This document shows positions 43,854 through 52,174 of a stretch of 64,000 nucleotides of DNA, piece by piece; the stretch's first letter is position 1, and each line of letters starts with the position of its first letter. The stretch lies in contig NZ_JAMHIV010000005.1 of the NCBI RefSeq assembly GCF_023897065.1, positions 228,195 to 292,194 on the forward strand, written 5' to 3'. Origin of the DNA: Crossiella sp. SN42 (GTDB lineage: Bacteria; Actinomycetota; Actinomycetes; Mycobacteriales; Pseudonocardiaceae). Under the pieces are notes generated by a model that was not told where the DNA came from, did not search any database, and saw only the letters and a program-made list of their open reading frames with translations. The position numbers and the translations under genes are program-made.

Positions 43854-46682
43854 TCAGCCCGCCGGTCCGCCGGCGGGTCCCGCGACCACCCCGAGCGCGT
43901 CCGCGAGCTGGGCCCGGCGCTCGATGCCCAGCTTGCGATAAGAGCTGGTCAGATGCTTCTCCACGGCCCTGCGGCTGATCTCCAGCCGGGTCGCGATCTC
44001 GTGGTTGCCCAGCCCCCGCACGGCCAGCTCGGCCACCGTCGCCTCGGTCCTGGTCAGCCGCGAAGCCGGGGCAGGCGCGCTCGGGCTGAGCACCGGATCG
44101 GGCCGCTGGCGAGTTCTCGTCAGGATGCCTTCTTCTGCCCCTGAGGACTCCAGAAGCTGCTCGGCCAGCCGCATCCCGTGCGCCAGCACCCGCTCGCCCT
44201 CAGCCGGTGAGGTGGTGCGCATCCGCTTGCCCAGCCGCCGCAGCGTCCAGGACAGCTCGGTCCGGTTGCCGGTCTGCCGGAAGGTCTCCGCGGCCTGCCG
44301 CAGGTGCTCGATGCCGCGCGGGCCGGGGGTGAGCAGGCCCAGCACGTGGCTGGCCCGGCCGATCCCGTTGGGCGAGCCCCAGGCCACCGCCCGGCGCAGG
44401 TGCTCCTCGGCCAGCGCGACCGCCTCGCTGCGCTGCCCGAGCCGGTGGTGCAGCCCGGCGGCCAGGCACAGCCAGGGCAGCACCGCCTGGTTGCGCCAGC
44501 CCGCGCGCTCCAGCCGGTTGCCGCCGTCGAGCACCTGGGCCAGCGCGCCCTCGTGGTCACCGGCGCCCTCGGCCAGCGCGCCACGCATGGTGCGCCGCAA
44601 CGTGTACATCCGCAGGTCGGTCTCCGAACCGGTGATCTCCAGCGCCCGCTTGGCCAGCTCCACGTCGCGGGTGACCATGGCGACCGCGCCCAGCGCCAGC
44701 GCCGAGGTCACGATCATCTCCTGGGTGTCCCCGCCGACCAGGTCCACCGCCTTGATCGCGGTCTCCTTGGCCCTGGCCACCTCGCCCCGGCCCAGCTGGG
44801 TGAAGGCGAGCTGCGCCTGCACCAGGGACTGGAAGGCCGGCGGCGCGGGCCTGCGGGTGTGCGCCAGCACCGCCTCCAGCCAGGAGGAGGCCGCGTCGCC
44901 CTGGTCCGCGGCCAGCAGCACCGCGGGCAGGATCTGCATGAACGAGCTGATCTGCACCGAGCTGGCCGGCACCTGCGCGACGATCTGGCGGGCCATCCTG
45001 GCCACCTCGGCGCAGTGCACCTCCCCGGTCAGCGTCACCGCCTCCAGCAGCACCACCCGCAGCTCGCGCTCGGCCGGACAGGCCCGGCTGCCGTCAAAAC
45101 CCAGTTCCCGCAAGCGGTTTCCCGCCGTGGCCAGCAGTTTGCCGTCGGTCATCCCGGCCTGCCGCCAGCGCGCCTCCAGCCGCAGCGCCACGTTGCGCTC
45201 GTGCCCGCTGAGCGCGCATTCCGGACCGAGCTTGCCGCGCACCTCGCGCAGCAGCTCGGCCAGCTGCGGGTCGTAGCCGGAGACCCGCAGCGGCATCCAG
45301 GACAGCGCCACGGCCCGGCTGCGGTCATCCGGCAGCAGCCGCGCGGCCTGCACCAGGTGCTGTTTGGCCGCCGCGGGCCAGGCATCCAGCTCGGTGGCGG
45401 CCAGCTCCAGCAACAGTTCCGCGCGGCGGCCGTCATCCGGCGGTGAGTCCAGCAGCGCCCGCCGGAAGTAGCGGACCGCGGTCTCCGGCGCGCCGCGCCT
45501 GCGCGCGGAGACCGCGGCCGCCTTGAGCAGATCGAGTCCCCTGCGGTCGTGCATACCGTCCACCTGGACCAGCTGCCCGGCCACCTCTTCCGGGCCGGCC
45601 CCGCACTCCTCCAGGTGGTCGGCGGCCGCGCGGTGCAGCCGGGAGCTCTCCGCGGAGCCGATGACCTCCGAGACCACCTTGGTCAGCGCGGGGGTGGGCA
45701 CCAGCTTGCCCACCACCTCCTCCACCGCGCCGCCCATCCGGCGCAGCACGCTCTCCGCGGTGCGGCACTCGGCGGGGGTCAGCTCGCTGAGCCTGGCCAG
45801 CAGCACATCGGTGGCCTGCTCGCCCAGGATCACCATCGCGGTGGCGAAGGCCGAGACCACCCGGTCCCGGCGCAGCAGGCCGCGCAGCTGCTCCCGGCGC
45901 AGCGACCCGGCCAGCTCGCGCATCCGCGGCACATCCGGCGACTGGCCCCACAACCGTTGTGCCGCAGCGCGATCCAGCAGAGCGAGCAAGGACTTCGGCA
46001 CCCCGCCGGTGACCTCGTGGCAGACCGCGGCGAAGGCCGGGTCGCAGTCCGCGCCGAAGCGCTGCGCGGCCAGGGTGGCGGTGGTGGCCGGGCTGAAGGC
46101 CCGCGACTCCAGCCGGTACTCCGCCGAGTCCAGGACCTCCTGCACCAGCGGGGCCCGCTCGCACACCGCGTCCGGCGCGGTCACCGCCAGCAGCAGCCTG
46201 GCCCCGCGCAGCCGGGTGGCCAGGAAGGCCAGCGCGCGCAGCGAGGCCTCGTCCACCCAGTGCAGGTCGTCCACCACCGCCACCACGGTCTGGTCCCCGC
46301 TGAGCCGTTTCAGCGTGGCGTGCAGCCCGTGCACAAAACAGCTCAGCGAACCCGGCCCCAGCTCGCTGTCCTGGTCCAGCCCGCCGTTGAGGATGGCCGA
46401 GAGCATGCCGTGCGAGGTGTCCCCCGGATCACCGCCCCGCGACACCAACGGGTTCACCAGCTGCCGCACCACGCCGACCGGCAGGTCCCGTTCGGACTCC
46501 GCCGCGCTGGCCTTGAGCACCATCGCGCCCTCGGCCTGGGCCAGCTCGGCCAGCGCCCGCGCCAGCGCGGTGCGGCCGGTGCCCGCCGCTCCGCCGATGT
46601 GCAGCACGGCGCCGCGGCCGGAGTCGACCTCCTGCACCGCCTCGCGCAGCATCCGCAGCTCCGGCCCGCGTTCCCGCAGCAT
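43854..46682 (-). CDS. LAL-family (LuxR-type) transcriptional regulator
   Basis: A 942-residue large ATP-binding LuxR regulator, the size and type of the NysRI-RIII and PimR/AmphR regulators found in polyene clusters. A Walker A-like GGAAGTGRTALARA lies near residue 33 and Walker B VVAVVDDLHWVD near 118. A long tetratricopeptide-like middle follows, and then a C-terminal helix-turn-helix (LTRTEATVAELAVRGLGNHE to AVEKHLTSSYRKLGI). The Walker A Lys is Arg, so ATP binding may be weak. ATG at 46682 directly follows the stop of the upstream LAL gene (TGAGTGATG); GTG at 46685 is equally possible. The two LAL genes are therefore one operon, probably with coupled translation. It is expected to activate cluster genes. 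Confidence 0.9.
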   Translation of the reverse strand: MLRERGPELRMLREAVQEVDSGRGAVLHIGGAAGTGRTALARALAELAQAEGAMVLKASAAESERDLPVGVVRQLVNPLVSRGGDPGDTSHGMLSAILNGGLDQDSELGPGSLSCFVHGLHATLKRLSGDQTVVAVVDDLHWVDEASLRALAFLATRLRGARLLLAVTAPDAVCERAPLVQEVLDSAEYRLESRAFSPATTATLAAQRFGADCDPAFAAVCHEVTGGVPKSLLALLDRAAAQRLWGQSPDVPRMRELAGSLRREQLRGLLRRDRVVSAFATAMVILGEQATDVLLARLSELTPAECRTAESVLRRMGGAVEEVVGKLVPTPALTKVVSEVIGSAESSRLHRAAADHLEECGAGPEEVAGQLVQVDGMHDRRGLDLLKAAAVSARRRGAPETAVRYFRRALLDSPPDDGRRAELLLELAATELDAWPAAAKQHLVQAARLLPDDRSRAVALSWMPLRVSGYDPQLAELLREVRGKLGPECALSGHERNVALRLEARWRQAGMTDGKLLATAGNRLRELGFDGSRACPAERELRVVLLEAVTLTGEVHCAEVARMARQIVAQVPASSVQISSFMQILPAVLLAADQGDAASSWLEAVLAHTRRPAPPAFQSLVQAQLAFTQLGRGEVARAKETAIKAVDLVGGDTQEMIVTSALALGAVAMVTRDVELAKRALEITGSETDLRMYTLRRTMRGALAEGAGDHEGALAQVLDGGNRLERAGWRNQAVLPWLCLAAGLHHRLGQRSEAVALAEEHLRRAVAWGSPNGIGRASHVLGLLTPGPRGIEHLRQAAETFRQTGNRTELSWTLRRLGKRMRTTSPAEGERVLAHGMRLAEQLLESSGAEEGILTRTRQRPDPVLSPSAPAPASRLTRTEATVAELAVRGLGNHEIATRLEISRRAVEKHLTSSYRKLGIERRAQLADALGVVAGPAGGPAG

Positions 46683-46685
46683 CAC

Positions 46686-49247
46686 TCAGCACCTGCTCAC
46701 GGCGGGGCCCAGGCGCGCGAGCAGCTCGTCCCGCCCGCGCACGGCCAGCTTCCGGTAGACCTTGGTCAGCCGCAGCTCCACCGTGCGCCGGGTGACGCCC
46801 AGCTCGGCGGCGATCTCGCCGTTGGCCTTGCCGCCCAGCACCAGCAGCACCACCTCGCGCTCCACCGGGGTCAACGCGGCCAGCGGATCAGCCGCGGGCG
46901 CCTGATCGTCCGGCTGCGCGGGCAGGTCGGGGATCTCCAGCCCGATCGCCCGGAAGGCGACCAGCGCCCCCTCCCCCGGCAGGGCCAGCGCGTCGGCCAC
47001 ACCCCACCGCTCCAGCACCGCGTCCTCCTCCGCGCGCAGCGCCAGCGCCTCCTCGGTGGCGCCCAGCAGTTGGTGGGCAAGGGAAGCGCCGAAGCGCCAG
47101 GGCAGCAGCACCGGGTTGCGCCAGCCCCGGCTGAGCAGCACCCGGCCGCACTCCTCGAAGAGCACCAGCGCCCGTTCCGGCTCGCCGCCGACCAGCAGCA
47201 GCTCGGCGCGGGCGAAGAGCAGGAAGCTCCAGCCCACCCCGTGGTCGGCCAGCGGCGCGGACTGCCGAGCGGCCAGCCGCCGGGCCGCGTCCAGCCTGCC
47301 GAGGCGGATGTTGGCCATGATCTCGGCCGCGGTCAGCCGGGAGCCCAGCGCCGGGTGCCAGGACTCCGGCGGCAGCTCCAGCTTGGCCGCCTCCACCCCG
47401 GCCAGCGCGTGCTCGGCCTCGCCGCTGCGCCGCAGGATAAGTCCGGCCTGGGCCAGCAGCGCCTGCGCGGCGGCCGCCCTGGCCCCGCGCCTGCGGGCCA
47501 GCCGCACCACCGACTCGTACCCGGCGTAGGCCTCGCCGAACTCATCGGCGCACATCAGCGCGCGGGCCGCGGCGAAGCGGCACATCAGCGGCGCGCCGCT
47601 GTCCTCGGCCAGCGCGGTCCTGGCCAGCTCCAGCACCCTGGGCCGGTCCTCGGCCCGGCTGGCCAGCTGCCAGGCCAGCACCGCGGCCTCGGCCCCGTCC
47701 CGCGGGACCGGCGGTGGCGCGGGCAGCACCGCGGCCGGGGTCTCCAGGTCGGGGCCCGCCTCGTCCTGGGCCAGCCAGCCCAGCGCGGCCAGCGGAGTGA
47801 GCTGGGCGCGCGGCCGGGTGGCGGCCGCCTCCCGGTGCACGTCGGAGACCAGCCTGCGGGTGGTCTCCGCGTCACCCCGGCTCAGCAGCAGGTCGGCCGC
47901 CTCGACCACCGGGCTCCAGGCGTCCAGGCCGGTGTGCCGGATGAGGACCTGCCGGAGCCTGCCGTCGCTGGCCTCCGGCAGGTCCACCACCTCAAGACCG
48001 GCCAACCGGATGAGCAGCCGGGCCCTGGTGACCTCGGTCATCGGCTCGCGCAGGGCGCGCCGCAGGGCCGCTACCGCCGCGGCCCGCTTGCCCTCCCTGA
48101 GCAGGCACTCCGACGCCTCGGCGAAGACCTCGCCCACCCACTGCTGCCCGGCCACCGGCACGCCACCGAGCAGCTCGGCCACTGTGAGCGCTCCCATTTC
48201 GACCGCGCGACCCAGTTCGGCCGCGCGCATGCTCAAGGCGGCGCGCTCCGCGGCGTCCCGTCCGGAGAAGGCGTCCACCGCCACCGAGGGGCAGGCCAGC
48301 CGGGGTGCGCCGCCGCCGACCACCAGTCCGGCGTCGACCAGGATCTCCAGCGCGTCCAGCACCCCGGCCGACCGCGGCTGGGCCAGCGCGGCGGTCATCT
48401 CGAAGCCGAAGTCCCGGCCGCCGACGGCCATCGCGCGCAGCAGGGCCACCGCGTCCAGCGGCAGCGTGCGCACCACCCTGGCGATCCGTTCCGACCAGTC
48501 CCGCCGCGCGACCTCGTAGACCTCGGTCAGCCGGGGCGGGGACAGCGGCTGGCCGGTGGCGGCGAAGTGCCCGGCCACCGCGGCCGCCACCGCGGGCCGG
48601 CCCATGGCCGCCCGCGCGGTCGCCCGCGCCACCGCCTCCTCCACCGGGTGGCCGGTGGCCTTGGTCAGCAGGTCGGCGACCTCCCGCACGGAGAACGGCG
48701 GCAGCCGCAGCTGGACCGGCGCGGCGGTGGCCACCACCCGCTCCAGCGGGCCGTGCGCCGAGCCCAGCAACAGGATCGGCGTCTCCGGCGCCCGGCCGGC
48801 CATCTCGGCGAACCAGTCCCGCGACCAGCGGTCCGCCCAGTGCAGGTCGTCCACGGCCACCAGCAGCGGCCTGCCCGCGGCCAGCGCGGTGAACTCGCGG
48901 CACAGCAGCGCGTTGAGGCCGGCCGCGCACGGGGCGCGCTCGCAGCTGACCGCGAGGTCGGCGATCCGCTCCGGCGGGAGCAGCTCGGAGAGCAGCCTGG
49001 TCACCACCGCGTACGGAATCCCCGACTCCGAGGGTGGGCACGGCGCTAACGTCACACCGAGTCCCAATGAACGCGCGCGGTTGACCGCGTGCCGCAACAG
49101 GAACGAGCGACCCGAACCTATCGGGCCGCTGACACCGGCAATGTTCGATTGACCTGCTTCCAGTTCGTCAACCAACTCATCCAGAACGCTGACCGCCGAA
49201 GTATCACTTGCTGACTCGTCCTCGACGACGAGGTGGACAAGGCTCAT
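46686..49247 (-). CDS. LAL-family (LuxR-type) transcriptional regulator with TTA codon
   Basis: An 853-residue second LAL regulator. A Walker A-like GPIGSGRSFLL lies near residue 45 and Walker B PLLVAVDDLHWAD near 135; the C-terminal HTH runs from LTPVEREVVLLVLGG to RTVELRLTKVYRKL. ATG at 49247 has an AGGGG site upstream. Codon 67 is TTA (49047-49049, within GVTLAP), so translation should depend on the rare leucyl-tRNA of bldA in streptomycete-like hosts. This would delay expression to late growth. It is the first gene of a two-gene regulator operon, divergent from the GDP-mannose dehydratase across a 629-bp gap. Confidence 0.9.
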   Translation of the reverse strand: MSLVHLVVEDESASDTSAVSVLDELVDELEAGQSNIAGVSGPIGSGRSFLLRHAVNRARSLGLGVTLAPCPPSESGIPYAVVTRLLSELLPPERIADLAVSCERAPCAAGLNALLCREFTALAAGRPLLVAVDDLHWADRWSRDWFAEMAGRAPETPILLLGSAHGPLERVVATAAPVQLRLPPFSVREVADLLTKATGHPVEEAVARATARAAMGRPAVAAAVAGHFAATGQPLSPPRLTEVYEVARRDWSERIARVVRTLPLDAVALLRAMAVGGRDFGFEMTAALAQPRSAGVLDALEILVDAGLVVGGGAPRLACPSVAVDAFSGRDAAERAALSMRAAELGRAVEMGALTVAELLGGVPVAGQQWVGEVFAEASECLLREGKRAAAVAALRRALREPMTEVTRARLLIRLAGLEVVDLPEASDGRLRQVLIRHTGLDAWSPVVEAADLLLSRGDAETTRRLVSDVHREAAATRPRAQLTPLAALGWLAQDEAGPDLETPAAVLPAPPPVPRDGAEAAVLAWQLASRAEDRPRVLELARTALAEDSGAPLMCRFAAARALMCADEFGEAYAGYESVVRLARRRGARAAAAQALLAQAGLILRRSGEAEHALAGVEAAKLELPPESWHPALGSRLTAAEIMANIRLGRLDAARRLAARQSAPLADHGVGWSFLLFARAELLLVGGEPERALVLFEECGRVLLSRGWRNPVLLPWRFGASLAHQLLGATEEALALRAEEDAVLERWGVADALALPGEGALVAFRAIGLEIPDLPAQPDDQAPAADPLAALTPVEREVVLLVLGGKANGEIAAELGVTRRTVELRLTKVYRKLAVRGRDELLARLGPAVSRC

Positions 49248-49876
49248 GGTGACCCCTATCCGGGTTCTGCAACCGACAGAAGGCAAGCCCCACCCAGCTC
49301 CGAGCACTATTCGTGATCGGCGACCGACACATCCGCATCCCTCGAACCCGCTGCCCTTAGTACGGTTTGGAGTTCGCACTCTCCATGACCGGCGACGACC
49401 AGCAAAGACCCATATCAAGTATATTGAAGCCACTCCTGGGGTTTTGCCGAAAATTTGAGCTGCGCTTGATCCAGGAACGCGCTGGTTTCGAAGAGCGCCG
49501 ACCTGGACTTACCCGCTGATGACAGGTTCCCGCCAGCTCGGAGGCGGTACGGCTCATCTCCGACCAGGCGGAACAGAAACCTCGATTCCAGGATCCTTTG
49601 GCCACTCCCGGACCCACTCCTAGCAGTTTCCCGGTCCGGGCCAGCCGAGACTCGCCTGCGACGGCCACCTCTCCCCGGGATGCGCGGCCCCCTGGCGATA
49701 ACCCGACGCCGGGGGTCGCGCCTCCCCCATCCGCCAGGGCTGACCAGGCCGTCGCAAGATCCACATCATCTAGCCGTTTCCAAGTGCCGCAACTGTTTCA
49801 TTAGTCCGAAGAGCGGGTGAGTCACCCTGATGGTCCACTCGCGACACCGCACTTGTGACCGCATCAAGGAGACCGC
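49248..49876. other. 629-bp divergent intergenic region
   Basis: No convincing gene was seen here. The region separates the leftward LAL operon from the rightward GDP-mannose dehydratase. It has a relatively AT-rich patch (about 49405-49460) with a leftward promoter candidate. Two poor resemblances to the PAS-LuxR box occur on the dehydratase side: 49620-49635 (11 of 16) and a CTAG...CCAAG stretch at 49770-49784. Neither is strong enough to call. Confidence 0.6.
49418..49451 (-). promoter_or_regulatory. Candidate LAL-operon promoter with overlapping activator box
   Basis: On the minus strand TATACT (49423-49418) is a near-perfect -10 element. The expected -35 position shows no TTGACA but is covered by CTGGGGTTTTGCCGAA (49436-49451), which matches 13 of 16 positions of the PimM consensus. 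That layout would suit an activator-dependent promoter about 170 bp before the LAL start. Confidence 0.35.
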
Positions 49877-50908
49877 GTGTGTAGGCGAGCGCTGATCACT
49901 GGAGTTACCGGACAGGACGGCTCCTACCTGGCCGAGTACCTGCTGGAGCAGGGATACCAGGTGTGGGGCCTGATCCGTGGGCAGTCCAACCCGCGCAAGT
50001 CGCGGGTGAGCAGGCTGGTCAAGGACCTGTCGTTCGTGGACGGGGACCTGCTCGACCAGGGCAGCCTGATCTCGGCGGTGGACCTGGTCCAGCCGGACGA
50101 GGTCTACAACCTGGGCGCGATCTCCTTCGTGCCGCTGTCCTGGCAGCAGGCCGAGCTGGTCACCGAGGTCAACGGCATGGGCGCGCTGCGCATGCTGGAG
50201 GCGATCCGGCTGGTCTGCGGCCTGGACAAGTCCCGGACCGGCGGCAACGACCAGATCCGGTTCTACCAGGCCTCCTCCTCGGAGATGTTCGGCAAGGTGG
50301 CCGAGACCCCGCAGAGCGAGACCACCATCTTCCACCCGCGCAGCCCCTACGGCGTGGCCAAGGCCTACGGGCACTTCATCACCAAGAACTACCGCGAGTC
50401 CTTCGGCATGTACGGGGTCTCCGGCATCCTGTTCAACCACGAGTCGCCCCGCCGCGGCGCCGAGTTCGTCACCCGCAAGATCTCCCTCGCGGTGGCCCAG
50501 ATCAAGCTCGGCCTGCAGAAGGAGCTGCGCCTTGGCAACCTGGACGCGGTGCGCGACTGGGGTTTCGCCGGGGACTACGTGCGGGCCATGCATCTGATGC
50601 TGCAACAGGACGAGCCCACCGACTACGTCATCGGCACCGGCCGGATGCATTCGGTGAAGGACGCGGTCCGGATCGCCTTCGAGGCGGTGGACCTGGACTG
50701 GCGCGACTACGTGGTCATCGACCCCGAGCTGGTGCGCCCCGCTGAGGTGGAGACCCTGTGCGCGGATGCCAGCCGGGCCCAGGTGGAACTCGGCTGGAAG
50801 CCCAGCGTGGACTTCACCGAACTGATGAACATGATGGTGGAGTCCGATCTCCGCTCGGCCACCAGGAACAACCAGATCGAGGAACTGCTGCCAGCCGCGG
50901 GCTGGTAG
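49877..50908 (+). CDS. gmd: GDP-mannose 4,6-dehydratase (NysDIII/AmphDIII-like)
   Basis: A 343-residue extended short-chain dehydrogenase that turns GDP-mannose into GDP-4-keto-6-deoxymannose. The NAD-binding motif ITGVTGQDGSYLAEYLL is at residues 6-22. The catalytic Ser/Thr region is ASSSEMFGK and the Tyr-Lys pair is in SPYGVAKAYG. The FNHESPRRGAEFVTRKI and NLDAVRDWGFAGDYVRAMH segments are typical. The whole protein resembles polyene NysDIII, which starts mycosamine synthesis. The GTG start at 49877 is supported by AAGGAG at 49866-49871. It is the only rightward gene of the cluster. Its product feeds either GDP-mycosamine (needs a C3 aminotransferase) or GDP-6-deoxymannose (needs a reductase); neither partner is certain here. 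Confidence 0.93.
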   Translation: MCRRALITGVTGQDGSYLAEYLLEQGYQVWGLIRGQSNPRKSRVSRLVKDLSFVDGDLLDQGSLISAVDLVQPDEVYNLGAISFVPLSWQQAELVTEVNGMGALRMLEAIRLVCGLDKSRTGGNDQIRFYQASSSEMFGKVAETPQSETTIFHPRSPYGVAKAYGHFITKNYRESFGMYGVSGILFNHESPRRGAEFVTRKISLAVAQIKLGLQKELRLGNLDAVRDWGFAGDYVRAMHLMLQQDEPTDYVIGTGRMHSVKDAVRIAFEAVDLDWRDYVVIDPELVRPAEVETLCADASRAQVELGWKPSVDFTELMNMMVESDLRSATRNNQIEELLPAAGW

Positions 50909-50921
50909 TCCGCGGTACTCC

Positions 50922-50956
50922 CGGCGCGCCGGCGGAGCCACTCCGCCGGCGCGCCG
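50922..50956 (+). terminator. Hairpin terminator after the GDP-mannose dehydratase gene
   Basis: A perfect 16-bp stem (50922-50937 with 50941-50956) and 3-base loop lie 13 bp after the TAG stop, followed by TTGTGTTGT. This looks like a strong actinomycete-type terminator. Confidence 0.75.
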
Positions 50957-51018
50957 TTGTGTTGTCAGCCGAACGAAGGACAACGGACGACAAAGGCTGT
51001 CCGACTTCGGACACATGA

Positions 51019-51053
51019 CAGGGCCGGTACGACAGCGGGTCGTACCGGCCCTG
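51019..51053 (-). terminator. Hairpin terminator shared by convergent genes
   Basis: A perfect 15-bp stem (51019-51033 with 51039-51053) and 5-base loop AGCGG sit between the dehydratase gene and the leftward small gene ending at 51068. It can end transcription from either side. Confidence 0.7.
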
Positions 51054-51067
51054 ATCAGCAGCTCACT

Positions 51068-51274
51068 TCATTCGGCGATCTTCGTGCTCCCGCACCAGGT
51101 GTAGACCGGCAGGTTCTCCTCGCCGATCCGACGGTTCTGGCCATGGTAGGCGAAGTGCTCGTACCCCGCCCCGAATGCCACCTTGATTTTCTCGTCGAGC
51201 CGGTCCACGTGCCAGACCTGCTCAATCCTGGACTGCTCGACCGGACCGCCGGACAAAAAGATTCGAGTGCTCAT
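51068..51274 (-). CDS. Small DUF5988-like protein
   Basis: A 68-residue soluble protein. The pattern (I/V)FLSGGP, then GYEHF, then a C-terminal PVYTWCGSTKIAE resembles, from memory, the DUF5988 family of short actinobacterial proteins of unknown function. ATG at 51274 has GAGGAGG upstream. It lies 84 bp downstream of the type II thioesterase on the same strand, but the gap contains its own PAS-LuxR-type box (47 bp before the ATG), so it seems to be deliberately part of the cluster regulon. No catalytic motif can be seen. A role as a small accessory or binding protein is possible but unproven. Confidence 0.75.
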   Translation of the reverse strand: MSTRIFLSGGPVEQSRIEQVWHVDRLDEKIKVAFGAGYEHFAYHGQNRRIGEENLPVYTWCGSTKIAE

Positions 51275-51320
51275 CTTTCGATGCCTCCTCTGGGTTATCT
51301 TTATTGTGCGACATTCATCA

Positions 51321-51336
51321 CTAGGGAAATCTCCAA
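51321..51336. promoter_or_regulatory. Candidate PAS-LuxR operator before the DUF5988-like gene
   Basis: CTAGGGAAATCTCCAA matches 14 of 16 positions of CTVGGGAWWTCCCBAG. It lies 47 bp before the small gene, in an 84-bp gap after the thioesterase gene. Confidence 0.6.
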
Positions 51337-51358
51337 AGGATGCGGCCCTGGGGTTTCG

Positions 51359-52141
51359 TCACACCGCCGTGCCTGCGGCCAGCGCCCGCCTCAGCTGGGC
51401 GAGCACCGCCTCCTGGTGCTCGGCGAGGAAGAAGTGGCCGCCGGGATACACCTCGACCCGGAACTCGCCCTCGGTGTGTCCGCGCCATGCCTCCGCCTCG
51501 GCCATGGTGGTCTTCGGGTCCGCGTCTCCGGTCAGCACGGTGATCGGGGTGCGCAGCCGACGGTCGGCCGGGGCCTGGTAGGTCTCGATGGCGCGGTAGT
51601 CGTTGCGCAGCGCGGGCAGGCTCATCCGCAGGATCTCCTCATCGGCCAGCACCGCGCCGGAGGTCCCGTTGAGGGCGGCCATCTCGGCGATGATCGCGTC
51701 ATCGCCGAGCAGGTGCACCCGTTCCGGCCGGGTGGTCGAGGGAGCCCGCCGCCCGGAGGCGACCAGCTCCACCGCACCGGCGCCCGCCCGCTCCAGCCGG
51801 AGCGCGAGCTCAAAACCGATCGCCGCGCCCATGCTGTGCCCGAACAACACCGTCGGTTTGGGCGTCAACCGGGCAAGCTCTTCGGCAATGTGGTCAGCCA
51901 GTTCCCCGATATCCGGGATACCTTGATCGCGCAGCCGGTCCTGCCGGCCCGGATACTGGATCGCGACCACGTCCACCGCGGGCGCGAGCTTCTGGGATAC
52001 CGGGTAGTAGAAGCTGGCCGAACCCCCGGCGTGCGGTAAGCACACCAGTCTGGTAGTACTTGCCGCCGAGGGGTGGAACCGACGGATCCACTGGGTCGTC
52101 TCGGTATCGGCTATCGACACGGGCGTTGATCCCTTCGTCAT
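51359..52141 (-). CDS. Type II thioesterase (alpha/beta hydrolase)
   Basis: A 260-residue stand-alone thioesterase that removes wrong or stalled acyl groups from PKS carrier proteins, like NysE or PimI. It has the family start RLVCLPHAGGSASFYYP, the nucleophile Ser in LFGHSMGAAIGFELA, the Asp in LTGDADPKTT and the His in YPGGHFFL. ATG at 52141 is chosen (GTG at 52147 possible; no strong ribosome site), 33 bp after the PAS-LuxR regulator, so the two are probably co-transcribed. Codon 35 is TTA (52037-52039, in VCLPHAGG), adding a second bldA-type control point in the cluster. Confidence 0.92.
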   Translation of the reverse strand: MTKGSTPVSIADTETTQWIRRFHPSAASTTRLVCLPHAGGSASFYYPVSQKLAPAVDVVAIQYPGRQDRLRDQGIPDIGELADHIAEELARLTPKPTVLFGHSMGAAIGFELALRLERAGAGAVELVASGRRAPSTTRPERVHLLGDDAIIAEMAALNGTSGAVLADEEILRMSLPALRNDYRAIETYQAPADRRLRTPITVLTGDADPKTTMAEAEAWRGHTEGEFRVEVYPGGHFFLAEHQEAVLAQLRRALAAGTAV

Positions 52142-52174
52142 GTCCACGCCACTGTCGCACTCATGCCAGTGCGG

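Noticed and set aside
43921..43941. Possible TTA codon in the second LAL gene (TAA on the plus strand at 43939)
   Set aside because: It is out of frame with the gene; the same holds for TAA strings at 7219, 12549, 17711, 35790, 36164, 47438 and 52819.
49357..49764. Open frame of 135 codons in the intergenic region before the GDP-mannose dehydratase
   Set aside because: No ribosome site, no recognisable domain, unusual composition, and it would cover the promoters of both flanking genes.
49620..49784. PAS-LuxR box in front of the GDP-mannose dehydratase gene
   Set aside because: The best stretches match only 11 of 16 positions or need a shortened spacing, no better than chance in this base composition.
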